The notes under the pieces are model-generated. The model made no database searches. It was not told where the DNA came from and worked only from the letters and a program-made list of their open reading frames with translations. 64,000 nt of DNA, from contig WPDH01000272.1 of NCBI GenBank assembly GCA_019137255.1, forward strand, positions 248,001 through 312,000, in the 5' to 3' direction. Source of the stretch: Corinectria fuckeliana (Eukaryota; Ascomycota; Sordariomycetes; Hypocreales; Nectriaceae). Both the position numbers and the translations under genes were made by a program. Every line of letters begins with the position of its first letter. Positions within the stretch are counted from its first letter, which is position 1. Positions 10,911 to 22,831 of this stretch are shown piece by piece.

Positions 10911-12712
10911 GGTCTAAGGGATCTTTGTAAGAATGACAAGAAAATACGTCGAGAGTGATCAAGAAATTCAAGTAACCAAAGTTGATACCAGTCGCGCGAT
11001 GGAGTATTAAGTTTTAGTTTTGTGGATAAGAGACAAATTGTATGTACGATATGTTGAGTGTTCTCTGGTGCTTTTATCAATAAGCATCTCTTCGGTCACT
11101 GTAAGTCTGTAAGGATATTCGGCTAATAATAATAAAATGATACATCAGCCACACTGAAAATTTGCCGTGGTAGAAGTAACGACAACCCTGCGTCGGGCGG
11201 TCCGACCCTCCACACCCTCAAAGGGAAAATAAGAAGCTATGCTCGAGTCCTTTAATAGAGTATATGAAACGTATGCCACCACACTGTACCAAGATTATTA
11301 TGAATGGCAAGTCCAATTCCGAGCATAATAGGGGGATAACCAGACATAAGTACCATTCACAGGCACTTTTATACCTCAGTATACAGCCGCGGCATTTCAT
11401 ATCTTGGATAGTGCGCTGTAGCTTTCGTAGTACCCGAAATTATGTGCGGAGCATTCCGTCACACAGCCCCTGCTAGCTGGGCGTATCTCGTATCCACTAG
11501 TTTCATCCAAAGTCAACACACAAGCATCTTCATCTTTCTTATATTAGTCTCTATATTTATGCTGAGATAAAGTTTGCGTGCGCCCGACTTTTAGCTTGGC
11601 GTATGAAGGTAAAAATAACATCGGCCTCTCCGAATTCCTGTACCATTGTGGTACACTCTGCAAAGAGGAAACATGACCATCATTCTCCTTCTCACAATTG
11701 TTACCATTGTACTACGTAGGTACGTACAAGCTTATGACCTCTGAGCCTTCTAGATACTGTCACAATATAGCCGGCAAGCCGGCTCTGCAGCGGGTCCCTA
11801 AGGTATGGATCCCGCAAAGATACTGGGAGAGTTTTAGGATCGACTCCTACATCCAAGTCGAGTACAGCTTTGACGCTGGCAAGATGATGCGGCTGTCCGC
11901 TACTGAGAACCGTAAAGATTTTGAAAAACTGTGATACTACCTGCTTTGCTCTCGGGCCGCGGCCTAATCTTTAAAGTCAAATGTGAGTCTGAAGTCTGTA
12001 GGCTGCTAAAAGACCTAGCCAATTACTCAATTTGGCAGGGTGTCTTTGGAAGGCTAGGTTTGCGATGAGACTCGGGAGTATAAAGAAAAGCTGGGAGAAC
12101 GCAATTCCTAGTCTTGAAGCAGACGTATAGAGCTGGTAGATGAAACACAAAGAGTCCAAGCCGTACTTGTTCCTGCTATATAGAGCTGGCTTAATACGTC
12201 TTAAGTTGGTGTGTGTAGATGGGAAAGAGCCCCAACAGATATGGCGCTTTTTCTTTCAATAAATGAAGCTACCTAGCAAATCCGATAGCGCCGGAAGAAA
12301 GTCGTCTTTCATACTGAGAAGTAGCCGTTATTGACTCTTTGTCTGCCGAAACTGCTGTCTCAATTCTGTTAATACCAGTGCAACTAGTCTCTTCCGTCTT
12401 TATATAGAAGTAGGCGCATCCCTTGACTTCGGTGGGATCCCTTATCTACCCATGAACAACAGGCTTACGGTATAGAAAAGCAGGGAGCTGTCAAATGGCC
12501 TGATGGTGCCCTCGTTTTGAGAAACCCCGTGAAGGCTAAAGCGAGTTAGAGGGATCACGAAGATTATGGATGCCGATTATATCAAGATCAGGCTAAAAGG
12601 ATATCAGTGACATCACTAGCGTTCCGCATATGAAGAAGAAGCGGCTTGGCTATTTTAACTCAATAATCGAATATTATCCTACTATAGAGTGAGTCATTTG
12701 CTCAACGTCTAT
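10911..12712. other. 1.8 kb intergenic region, nothing recognised
   Basis: It holds the upstream region of the metallopeptidase gene and the downstream region of the glycosyltransferase gene. A 78-codon plus ORF at 11698-11934 has no recognisable domain and I do not call it a gene. Confidence 0.5.
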
Positions 12713-14403
12713 TCAGGAACTGCAGGGCCCCCTGTGCAGCCACAAGAAGCGTCCTGTGAGCCATGCCGATGCCGCGATTACTGAAAGTCCCACAGCGCCG
12801 ACAGCATGCAGATCCCAGTTCTTGGCCTTGTACGCCGGCATACGCATATCAGCAGTCTGCAAATGCATGGGCCGCAGCTCCTCGCCATCAAGGCTAAACC
12901 GCAGCTCGTTGTCGTACATCAGCTCTTCGACCAGATCGGCCGCGTGGTATCTACGGCGAGCAGCGACGTGGGCAATGCGCTTCAGCCGCAGCACGTTGCG
13001 CTGATATGGCCCGTCTTCGCCGGATTGGAGGATCATTTTGGCCTTGAGGTGCAACTCGTCGGAGGTGAAGCCTAGCTTGCTGAGGGACTCGGCGACACCG
13101 CCGGCAACAAGGCGGGTCGTATTTGCAATCTGGTCGGAGAAGATGCCCATCGAGATGATGGGTTTGCCGTGGTAAAGGGCCTCGTTGGCGCTAGAGCCAC
13201 CGCCGTGGGTGAAGTAGAGCTTGGTGGATTCGTGGTTAAGAATGGAACGCTGGGGAGCGAAGAACGGGAACAGCCAGTCTGGATGCTTGTTGTCCAGCAA
13301 GTCACCCAGTAGCAAGCTCTTGCTCTCTATGTCCGCCTTGATCGCTAAAACCGTGCTGCGGTCCATGTCCTGTCGGCCACTTTTACCAATGGCCCAGATG
13401 ACTCCGTCAATCAACTGTTCATCCATCAGACGAGAGACAGCGTTGATAATCTTAACGGCGTGATCGTGTGGCAAGATTATGTGAGTCCCGAGAGCAATAT
13501 ATATGACGGATTTGTGTTTGCTAAAGAAGGCCCCACAAACTTCATCCAGTGGTGGAAAGGTTGGACTCAGAAGCGGACCCACGGGGGCACAGGTGGGAGG
13601 AAGGTCCCGCGGGATTTCGAGACCGAAAAAGGCGTTGACTAAGATCAGATAGTCCGGCTTCTCGGGTTTGTGAGGTGGACGGGAGACGCCATTGTCACGT
13701 CGCAGCTTCTTGCTCCACTTCATCATGTTGAAAACTGCCGGCAGGTCGGGCAAGAAGAAGAGCTCATTTCTGATGCGAAGCCACATGGACGCGTGCTCTG
13801 AAGTCGTCGTGCCTGGAAGCTGGAATCCGGGCCGGCCGGGGATGTAAAGACAGCGTAGCTGGAACGACGGCATCGTGGGCGAGACGACGGCAATTGGCAG
13901 ATTGTACTCGACGTGCATGTCGTTGACGGCATCGACGAAGAAGTCAGCTACCATCATGGCCGGTCGGGTTGTCGGATCGTCCATCATCTCCTTGAGGCGG
14001 CGGTAGGTCTGCGGCCAGAGGGAGTCGAAGAGGTATTTAGAACCCATGGCTGCTCCGAGGCCCTTGGAAATATCCCACGCTTGCATTCGCCGGTAGTGGG
14101 CATCCAGCTGGTCTTCGGTTGGCCCAGGGCCTAGGAGATGGATCTTGGAGACGAAGCCATACTCATCGGGCTTGATCCATTTCTCCTGCCCGTCGAGCGT
14201 GGCAAATTCAATGACATGGCCACGATCGGCGAGCGTTCTGCCAATCTCCAAGACGGGAGCTGTGGTTTCTGCACGTTACCCACGACTGCGAGATACAAGG
14301 AGGGCACGATCCGGGGCATCCAGTACTCACCTGCATGAGTAAAGCCGCCCGTGGTTACAACGAGCAAGATCTTCCGGGACGGATGCACCTGAAACTGGCT
14401 CAT
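12713..14403 (-). CDS. UDP-glycosyltransferase, family GT1, membrane-anchored
   Basis: The predicted role is transfer of a sugar from a UDP-sugar to a small lipophilic acceptor. Exons (minus) are 14403-14331 and 14268-12713, giving 542 aa. The intron (14269-14330) is a phase-1 GT-AG intron that restores the N-terminal motif GGFTHA...LEIGRTLADRGH typical of the acceptor domain. The C-terminal domain carries the UGT nucleotide-sugar signature FTHGGGSSANEALYHGKPII followed by a D-Q pair (SDQIANT). A hydrophobic segment near residues 513-535 followed by basic residues suggests a C-terminal membrane anchor, as in sterol or ER glucosyltransferases. The acceptor is unknown. It lies 9 kb from the PKS, so a link to polyketide tailoring is possible but unsupported. 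Confidence 0.9.
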
Positions 14404-15362
14404 GATGGGCTGGTTTCAATACACAACAGCAGAGAAACCTCTAGATGTTGCGAGGTGATCCGGCATTGCCGGCGTAGATCAGGCTTACTGTGGAGTGAGC
14501 TCGGAGAACTCGGGAGCTAAATTACTAATACTCTTTCTTCTCTTTGTTCACCTGCCATCAATGATTGGATAGATTGGCAAAGAGCCCCAAGTGTCGCCGC
14601 AAGCCATGAGGGAGACGCCATGTTTGGACAACGCCCGATAACGTAGATTTAATGAGTAAAAGAATGGTAAAAAGGCAAAGGAATGATGGCCTTTCTTGGT
14701 GATTTTCAACAGGTAGAGTGGAATTGCTCAAGGGTGCCTTCACTGCCCTAGCATTACTCGTTGAGTCCGCCCTGAATCGCGTTCTGACCTGATTGATTCT
14801 TTTCCTTTGCAACTTCTCTTCATTCTTACTCATTTGGACTGAATGACTCTAACTTTGGGCCAAGCCTAGGCACACTCGGCTTCTGAAAGGGTGATCCCTG
14901 CAGTCGTAGGTGTCTGGTTGAGCATATCCGAGGAGTCGTGTTATTCGGGCTGTATTGTGTTTCTACTAGGGCTGTAAACCCACTATTCTTACCCTTCACT
15001 ATATCATTTGCTTTGACACAGTCCTATTGCCTCAAATGTAATGATACCCTGACTCCCTAACGCTCTAACGCCCTGATGCTCTGATACCATAACTGTTTCT
15101 GTACTTGGTCGCCGTCGCCTGTTCAAGACTGAAAAAAAGCGAGCCGACTTGTCATTAGCGAGAACCTTCCAACCAATATAGCATTTATACAAGAACTCAA
15201 TCAGTTTGTCCTTGTCATTAGTCTCCGTTCCAAAGCCCAAGACGATGTACAGCGTGACGTCATGTACTACAGAGGTAGTCCTTTTAATGCTCAGATCCAT
15301 CTGTCTTACTAGTTGCTATGTAAGCTATAATTCCAGACCAAAAGCTTCTGTATATCGTGCCC
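14404..15362. other. Intergenic, nothing recognised
   Basis: About 960 bp, including the glycosyltransferase upstream region. There are only short ORFs lacking coding character. Confidence 0.5.
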
Positions 15363-16265
15363 TCATCTGCAAAAAGTGGGCAATTTCCTAGTTTCGGATT
15401 CCGCAAAAAAATGTGTTAGGTTACCTCCATGCTCGTCGTCCAGTTCCGAGTCTTCATCTCCTCTATAAGGGGGAAAACCTCTGAGAAGATGGAGAATGAG
15501 ATCGCTTTGAGATTCTTTAGTGAAAGAATAAAACCACCTTTTCAGGTGGTGATAGCGTCCCTGCTTGACGGCTGTGGACACGAGCAGGCTCGTAATAAGA
15601 TCAAACCCGAAAAGTGGCAGTCTGCATCCAAGGCCCAGAAAGAAGCCCGTTATGCCCATATCTTCTAAGTATGCTCCTGTATAGAAGTACGTGTCATCTG
15701 GGTACAACAGTCCGCTCGGCAAAATAGCCTTACGGGAGTTGGGGGCGCAGGGCAAAGGGATGTCTGGCAGCCAATAACCCGTGCAATGTACAAACATGGC
15801 GCCGTAAAGGTCCCTAGCGTAACCATAGACGCAGCATATCGCCTCGTACTCCCAAGGTCGGAGCTTGCGGTTCTTGTCCTGGACCAGTTTGTCGTACTTC
15901 TCCACGCTCGCCATCTTCAGTCGCGGATGGTATACCTTGCCGAGGAACTCATATCTCAAAAACGCTCCCAACAGTCGCCTTTTTTCAGCACTGTTCAAGT
16001 CATCTACCCTTAGTCAGCGGCTGCTGCTGATCGTCTTATTTTTACACTAGAATTGACTCTTTGCTGATTGGAGGTTGGGGAGACCGAGGTAATCTCGATG
16101 TGGGAAACGGGACGTTGCCTTTGCGATGTATTCTTCTATGTAAGTCCAGAGACGGCTGTGGAGCCGTTGGAGCATTTCGATCTCGATGCGATTGCGGTGT
16201 ACAAACAGGTTAGGGAATTCTGCTGGTACCCACAACTCGACATGGCGATGAACTGAGCTTGTCAA
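15363..16265 (-). CDS. Conserved-looking fungal protein of unknown function (5' end uncertain)
   Basis: Two minus-strand exons are visible, about 16265-16048 and 15990-15363. The intron at 15991-16047 has a GTGTAA donor, a GCTGAC branch and a GAACAG acceptor, and it yields SQFYAEKRRLLGAFLRYEF in frame. The protein is about 280 aa, with many aromatic residues, an acidic segment near the C-terminus (DEDSELDDEHGG) and a hydrophobic stretch (ITGFFLGLGCRLPLFGF). No ATG opens the first exon. A CTTTTGCAG acceptor immediately upstream suggests at least one more 5' exon that I could not place. The even coding quality suggests a real gene. I do not recognise the family with certainty. Confidence 0.55.
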
Positions 16266-17361
16266 ACTGCAAAAGAACAGCGTTGGTCTGGTTTTATTCT
16301 TAGCAGATTAAACTATGCTATCGGAGAAAGTACTGAAACTATAGTTTTCTGCAGCGCCATAACATTTCCGATAACCTTAATGGTAACAGTAACTATAGGA
16401 ATTGTGTTTAGTAAGCCAAAACTCGGACAAAAATGGTTGTTGTTGTTGTATTGTTTAACGCCGGTGCGTTCCTTAAGTAGGACAAAGGGCGCCTATTTAA
16501 CTGCCTACGCCTCTAATTACATGCCCGCAGAAGCTCAAATAAGGGAAATCAGCAGTGGACAAGAACGGTAAGGTAGCGGCATGGAACCGGTTGAGAATGA
16601 TACAGTCATTTCTTAAGTTGACGTACGTAAATGGGGACGATCCCTAGTAGAAATACCGATTCATATAAACAATAACTACTGCTAGCTAGCTAGTAGTAGG
16701 AGTAGTAGTATTCTGGCCAACCCTCAATGTAAGTCGTGCGTTAAATTACGGAATGAGACCCTCCACTTCATCAGTCATCTTACAGCCCGAAAAGCACGAC
16801 TAGACGAGGGAAATACAATCGTGCGTGTAGATACGTTCCGAGCACTAATGTATCTCAGCTACCTCGGTCTTAATGGTGTCTTCTACGAGCCTTGTATTCA
16901 AGCCAGCAAGTATTGCGTCTGATGGTCGAGACCAATGTGATAAAAGCTCTTGATTTCTGTCTATCCTAGCGGGAAAGAAACGTCATTGAATACATGATTT
17001 AGCCCGTAGGAAGGGATAGGAAACGTGCTATCTAGGATGACTAGGAAGTAAGGTTCGATGACTAGGTTGTTAAAGGCATCAAGATTCGTTGAGAGAGGTC
17101 AAATTGATTAATCTTTGGAAGGCTAACGGGCCTAGGAAGCTTGTAATGAGAGGAACCTTGTGAGAGACGTTCATAGTCATTATATTATTTGTATCCGCCT
17201 CCTTCCAGGCCCATATACAGGTGGTAGCTGTATGAGGCGGAATGAAGCAGTTCATATTTGATGTAGACTTGTTTTCATATTTGATGTAGACTTGTTCGAG
17301 GTCAAGTCACTCATCGAGATGTGCATGTGGTATCGGGGTTGCCTCTCAACAGAATGGGACC
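16266..17361. other. Intergenic with a short TAG-rich microsatellite and a tandem duplication
   Basis: There is a simple tract around 16677-16712 (GCTAGCTAGCTAGTAGTAGG...AGTAGTAG) and a 23-bp direct duplication at 17251-17296. I see no gene. Confidence 0.5.
17251..17296. repeat. Perfect tandem duplication, 2 x 23 bp
   Basis: The unit begins TTCATATTTGATGTAGACTT. The two copies, 17251-17273 and 17274-17296, are identical and directly adjacent, which suggests recent slippage or repair. Confidence 0.9.
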
Positions 17362-17888
17362 CTAGATGCCATGCCTTGCTGGTGCAGTACAGGAAACGCC
17401 ATCATCTTTATTGAGCTCACAGGTGATGTACTGGGGCCCGTACTGGGTCATGGCTGACGGCCCAGGATGCGGATAGATAGTTGCCAGTGTAGGTTGTTTT
17501 GAGTCGGCCGGTGACCTCCTCGAGAAACAACGGAATGGCAGTAATGCCGGGATAATCAGCTCCCAAGACGGTACGAGCGCCATATAAGTCTGGACTATCA
17601 ACGACCGTCTCGCCGTCGGCGCTGCCGCCGTTAGCAATGAGATTGAAAGTAGGGTTAACTTCGGTAGCCGACGAAGTCGATGCAGCTGTCGAGGACACTG
17701 CAGCCAATGTAGTTGTTGAAGCCAATTAAATGAACAACGACGCTAGCCAAGCTCATCAAGAGGAGTTCAGGTATATCTCACACAGTCGCGATTAAAGACT
17801 CACTCAAGCTAGGCTTGCACAGACTCTCAGTGGCCGAGTCGGCCCCAAGAAAGCCAAGAGCTAGCTACAGCACGATGCTGGAACGCAT
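17362..17888 (-). pseudogene. Broken gene for a small secreted protein
   Basis: On the minus strand an ATG at 17888 starts a signal-peptide-like sequence, MRSSIVL, interrupted by TAG (17865-17867) and continuing LALGFLGADSATESLCKPSL. A GTGAGT donor follows. After an acceptor, a Ser/Thr-rich segment leads into TFNLIANGGSADGETVV and a stretch ending in TGRLKTTYTGNYL. The final part (QYGPQYITCELNKDDGVSC) is in a different frame. The pattern of a secretion signal, a FNLxAxGGSADG-type start and a C-terminal cysteine stretch resembles fungal cell-surface proteins. The early stop and the frame change suggest a pseudogene. A functional multi-exon gene with mis-placed introns is less likely. Confidence 0.45.
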
Positions 17889-18570
17889 TGCCTATATAGA
17901 CGAGGTTGAAGAACGAAAGACGAAGGTGAACTGAAGCAATGTCCATGGAGAAGATAAAAGGGGAGAAGTGAGATAAAATTGGAAGTATTAGTAGATGGCT
18001 TTGAGATGTTATATCTAAAAGGCGGCCTGTCCTATTGGTGGCTTTACGCTAAAGTCGATAGTTTTAACACTATTGGAATTACGAAGATACTGAACGTTCC
18101 TTTCTAGTGGGTTTCCTCTATCTCACTATCTCTTTTAACGATATATAATTAGCTCGACCCTAGTTGAGTGACAGCAGTAGCCTCGTGTCGGCGTTTGATA
18201 CCAAGCCATTAACAAAACTCGGATTGTATCTCGTACCCATCGAGAATACCAAACGCCGCTAGAATGGCAGGTGGATGGAAACGAGGTTGCAATGCTGGGG
18301 CATAGGCTATATATCGAGGGAGCGTGGCTGTCAGATTCTGTCCCCACTCAACCGGTCACCAACCTGTTTATATGCAGCAAACTGGACGTGGGGAAGACCA
18401 CTAATACAGCCCTGTCATAACGTTACCCGCTGGTGCTTCCTCTCTAGAGGACTGACCGTTACTTAGTAATTGCTCTCGTCTACTTAATCCTGCGCATACG
18501 CTCTTGCTAGACACACAAGGAAAGTTTGCTCATCAATTTTGCTCATAAAGAAGCTTCCCCATATACGAAA
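17889..18570. other. Intergenic, nothing recognised
   Basis: About 680 bp between the broken secreted-protein gene and the SnoaL-like gene, which likely share this space as a divergent promoter region. Confidence 0.45.
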
Positions 18571-19150
18571 ATGCCAATCTTCCCCACGTCGCGTTCAGAG
18601 GCCGAGTCCTGGCTTGATACAGTAAGCTTCAGATCCCGACTAGTTCAGTATCATCAGTACTACTGTCTGACAGTCATCGCAGTTCATCCAGAGCCAAGAT
18701 GGACTTGACGCGACTCAAACAAGCAAGCTCTATGCCCCAGACGCCACTCTCCGTTTTGCAAACTTCCCGGCCGTACAGGGTGCTAAGACCATCGAGGAAA
18801 TGGTGACCGCGCGATTCGCAAAGTTGGACGTGATCCGACACGTGCCCCGGTACTTTGGTATGTGGATCCTTGATACGATAGACTACGTAATAGAGTGTGC
18901 TAACTATTTGATTACAGATTTGGTTGGTACGCGACTCTGGGCGGCCTTTGATGTCACGTACCGTGTCAAAGGGGATCATGCCATGGAGAACTTGCTAATA
19001 CCTTGTGTCTGTGTGTTCACTATAATTGCGGAAGGCATCGAGAAGGGAAAAATTGGAGAGCTTGAGGTTTATATGGATCAGACGGTGGTAGGGGAGAAGA
19101 TGGAGATGGTAGCGGAGCAGTACAACAAGGTTGAATCATCTAAGAAATGA
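18571..19150 (+). CDS. NTF2/SnoaL-like small protein, 152 aa
   Basis: Three exons (18571-18621, 18683-18857, 18918-19150) with two canonical introns give a continuous 152-aa protein starting MPIFPTSRSEAESWLDT. The central part, KLYAPDATLRFANFPAVQGAKTIEE, followed by a conserved HVPRYFD and a beta-rich second half, is the pattern of the cone-shaped alpha+beta NTF2/SnoaL-like fold, where a small hydrophobic pocket binds or cyclises a ligand. Family members act as polyketide cyclases, isomerases or dehydratases, or have no known activity. The substrate is unknown. Exon 1 encodes only 17 residues and would be missed by ORF-based annotation. The 3' end almost touches the convergent ankyrin gene (18 bp gap). 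Confidence 0.75.
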
Positions 19151-19167
19151 ACCAGGTAGCAAAGGGA

Positions 19168-21483
19168 TTATTCAGGAGTCCCAGATACAGCCAAAAGAGC
19201 CTCCTTCAAAGCTGTGAATGCCTCCTCTGCTTCCTGAGCAGAACACGCCTCGCCAAAGTAGTATTGCTTCCGGCACTGGAAGAAGTTCTCAGCCCCCGTT
19301 CTTCCTTCACAATCAATAGCTTCGGGATCAATAGTAGCTGAGTTCCTTGACATAATTTCAGCAGCAAGGGCACTAATGATCGTGGGAGAACCAAATCTTG
19401 CTGCTAGATGCAAGACACTGCGATCATCAACATCCACGGTATCCAAGTCTGCTCCTACTTTGAGCAGTGCCTCCACAGTAGATGCCCGGTTGTAGACAAT
19501 GGCGCTCAGCAATGGAGTCCTATTCATCATGTTCATGGGACTTTCGATATCAACTCCGAGTTTAGCTAGCTCCTGAACATTCTCTGCCCACCCATGGTAT
19601 GCTGCTAGGTGAAGAAGTGTTCGCTCGAACGAGTAGTCTTTTGCATCGACGTCTGCACCACTCTCGACCAGCAAAGATATCAAGCTTTCGCTATTCGGTA
19701 TCTTTGCGGCCTCATGGAGGGCCGTCCGGCCGAAGATGTCTCTCAACTCCATGTCGGCTCCATGGTCGATAAGAACTTTGGCGACATCGTAAGACTGCGA
19801 CAACATCGCCCAGTGTAGCGCAGACTTTTCTTGCTTGTCCGTTGATGACACATTTGCCTTCCATTCCAGAAGTTTCTGGGCGACGACGGGTTTGTTGGAG
19901 GACGCGGCCCATATCAACGGCGTGCGCCCAAGTATGTCTTGCGTGTTCAAATGCTCAAAGTTGGTTCTAAGGTAGTCTTCGAAACAGCCCGTGGTATCGC
20001 AAAGCGCAAACCACTTATGAAGCGGAGACAGCATCATGTACTCAAAGAGATCTTGGTCTTGGAAGATCCGACGAATATTTTCGATGATAGAAGCTCGTTC
20101 TACTGAGGCGGAGGCCGGTGTGACTTTGGCGAGAGCCATCAGGGAGGCGGTCCTAGGATCGTTTCTTAGTCTGTCTTCCTTACAAGCAAAATTCCGAAGT
20201 CATCCGCTTACATGCCAGAAGAGTCTTGAAAAGACTTGTTCACACCCTGACCTATGAGATACTCGCACATGTCGGGTCTCTCGTTCTCTACTGCAAACTG
20301 AAGAGCCAAATTAGCGATGGCCAACTTTTGGGCCGTCCTGAGGAGGACTTACATGGAGAAGCGACTTTCCGTCTGGATTCATATCGCAAGCAGATGCGAC
20401 TCCTTGGCTGAGGATGTCCACCAGCTGCGGCACAGTCCCATGATTGAGGAATCTCCAGACTGCGTTGTCCCAAGAGAGCATCTTTGGAATATGGAGCGTC
20501 CACGAGCCACCGATCCCGACAAAGTTGTTTTTGGAAACGGTAAACACTATAGCCCTGGCCACGATCCAGCTTGGAAAATAATACGTATACGACGACTCAA
20601 TCTTGGCGCTTCGTTCACACATGGGGTAATTGCATGCTTGTCTGCCCCAGACTGAAGAGCCCGCGTAGCTCACGAAGATGGTACCGATTACGTTCTTGAG
20701 CCAAGACGGGGCTCCCGTTGAAGTTCGGAAATGGCAGTTGCAGGGGCACGGATTCTCGCACTTGGTAGCCGTCTTCGAGGCGGTGATGCTGACGAGAGAT
20801 GGGGCTGTGCTGAACCGATCAGATATGTCGTCGTTTTTCTGAGTGCCTGGTTCTTTAGTCTCGCTCTTTTGCGTTGCCAGTGTGGATTCCAGCTTGGCTT
20901 CGAGCTTCGAGACATCTCCTTGGATTGTAAGGCATGTGCCCGATAGTGAAGTTCTGCTCCCGATTATTTTCCATCCTCAGTGACATTGGGGAGTTTTGCC
21001 AACATTTGGGCACAAGTGAGGGCGGAAACGGCTGCGTCAAGATTGTGCCTGGTTTCCCTCAATTGCTTGCATAGATCAATGACCTTGCTCTTCTCCCTGA
21101 TCCATGCAGTTGTCGAAAAGGCCGATTTATCAGGACAGTTGGACTTCCGTGGAGGCTGGAGCCTCTGTTGAAACAGCGTCGAGCTCCTGAAGTACTGCCT
21201 CTGCCCTCTTGACTAGCACTCGTAGCACGGTGTATAGTTCTTTGTTGCCGGCTCTTGATGCTTGATTGACAGCGTCGCCAATGTTAACGCATACCAGTCT
21301 GATATCGGTGATCTGCTTGAAGGTGAATCTTAATGCCAAGGCCCTCAATGGTGCTTCACTCACTTCATTTGCGAGAGTGGCAACTTCGCTCTTTGCATTC
21401 TTCAGCCCATTCAGACCTTCTAGAAGTTTGCTTGTCAGCTGAACGATGGTGATGGCGATCGCCGCGACGGAAAACGGATCCAT
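19168..21483 (-). CDS. Ankyrin-repeat protein with fungal STAND-type N-terminal domain (reading frame disturbed)
   Basis: The minus-strand start MDPFSVAAIAITIVQLTSKL at 21483 is the usual beginning of the fungal N-terminal domain found in STAND/ankyrin proteins. It is followed by a helical region (WIREKSKVIDLCKQLRETRHNLDAAVSAL), a cysteine cluster (CENPCPCNCHFRTSTG) and a partly hydrophobic domain. Ankyrin repeats fill the C-terminal part (GRTPLIWAAS, KSALHWAML, GRTALHEAAK, RTLLHLAAY, RSVLHLAAR). Clear introns are 20298-20352 and 20164-20211. Between about 20900 and 21150 the parts lie in three frames. One shift, at the stop near 21130-21145, has no room for an intron. Either the gene is frameshifted or an unusual splice is used. 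The likely role, by family, is non-self recognition or protein-protein interaction. Confidence 0.6.
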
Positions 21484-22831
21484 GGTCTGGGCATCGATCT
21501 TGGCGTCAGGATCTAAACCCCATTTTTGGTAGCGAATTCTAGAACGAGAGGAACAAAGAGAAGAGGGGAATCGATTTGTCCACTTCATTCTGACCACGCC
21601 GCAATTATCGCCCTAGCAGTAACACAAAATGCACTTTTGTTTCAATAGAAGCAGTGAGAAAAGCCACAGCGGCAATCCGATGCCGGGATATACCACTAAG
21701 GCCGCTTGAAAGACAGGAATACGTGTTTTCAAGCGGAAATGAGTGTGCTAATGCAAGTGCACTTTCAAGAGCAGGTGCTAAGATGGGGCGGCGATTGGGC
21801 CGTATATAAACATGGAGTGAAAATGGCGCACCCTCGTCCGATTCGTTCTAAAAGGGGGTTGAAAATAAGGCACGAGAATGAGGCGTTCTGGCGCCCCTGG
21901 GACGTCATACAATGACCCCAATACTTACTTGATGGCATTTTGCTGGCCAATCCGTGCCTCTTGGGCTGTGGACTGCATAGCACCCTACAAGTAGCACCAG
22001 ATAAGGCCTTCTGGCTCCAAGAGTGATTGAGGTTGAGAATGCACCTAAGTTAACTGTTCAAGTAATATTACCAGCTCTTAAAAGAATTTCAGATTACTAG
22101 TAGATTCGAGATTAACTTGATACAGTGACTACAATGGATCTCTTGTTGAAGAAGAAAATATGGTCGAACTGAACAGCACAGCAAATCCAATGATGGAGGG
22201 GACCAATACGGGTTTACCTCGGAATGACACCGCCAACTCTCAGCCCGACCCCAACTTTCCATGTCAGCTTATGCCAGTGTAGCCAAAAGAAGAAAGAAGA
22301 AGGCAAATCGTGAGTCGAGGGGGGGTAGTATGCATGCAGGCCAAATGCAGTAAGCTGAGCGAGGACAAGGCGCCCACTTTAGAAAGGCAGCCAAGTCGAG
22401 TAGGTATTGCTGATATTAAGTCTTCACCACTCTAGATTGTAAGTTACTCTTCCTTACTGAGAAACCTTGCAACAGTGACTCCTCTCAATTTTTCCCTATT
22501 TAGCGTCTTAGCTCCCAATACAGTATGTTTTATATTATCTTGACTGCTCATATTTAGCTCACTCATCGCGTACATTGCCGCGACCGCCATCCCTGTTTTT
22601 GATGGGATTGGTTCCCTGATTAGTGCGTTACATCTTTATCACCTCAGATTACGGCAGTTGATCAAAACAGTCTAGAGTTGGGATATTACTGTACACTCAA
22701 AGTGGGACGTGAGGCTCTTCTGGACAGTAAGAGGGTAAACAACAGCTCTACGACACATAGTAAGCAAATAAGATCTTGATTGTCGGTAGTGATAGAGTAA
22801 ATATGTGATCAAGACGACATTCAATCACTGT
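21484..22831. other. 1.3 kb intergenic region, nothing recognised
   Basis: No convincing ORF, repeat or RNA. It includes the upstream region of the ankyrin gene. Confidence 0.5.
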
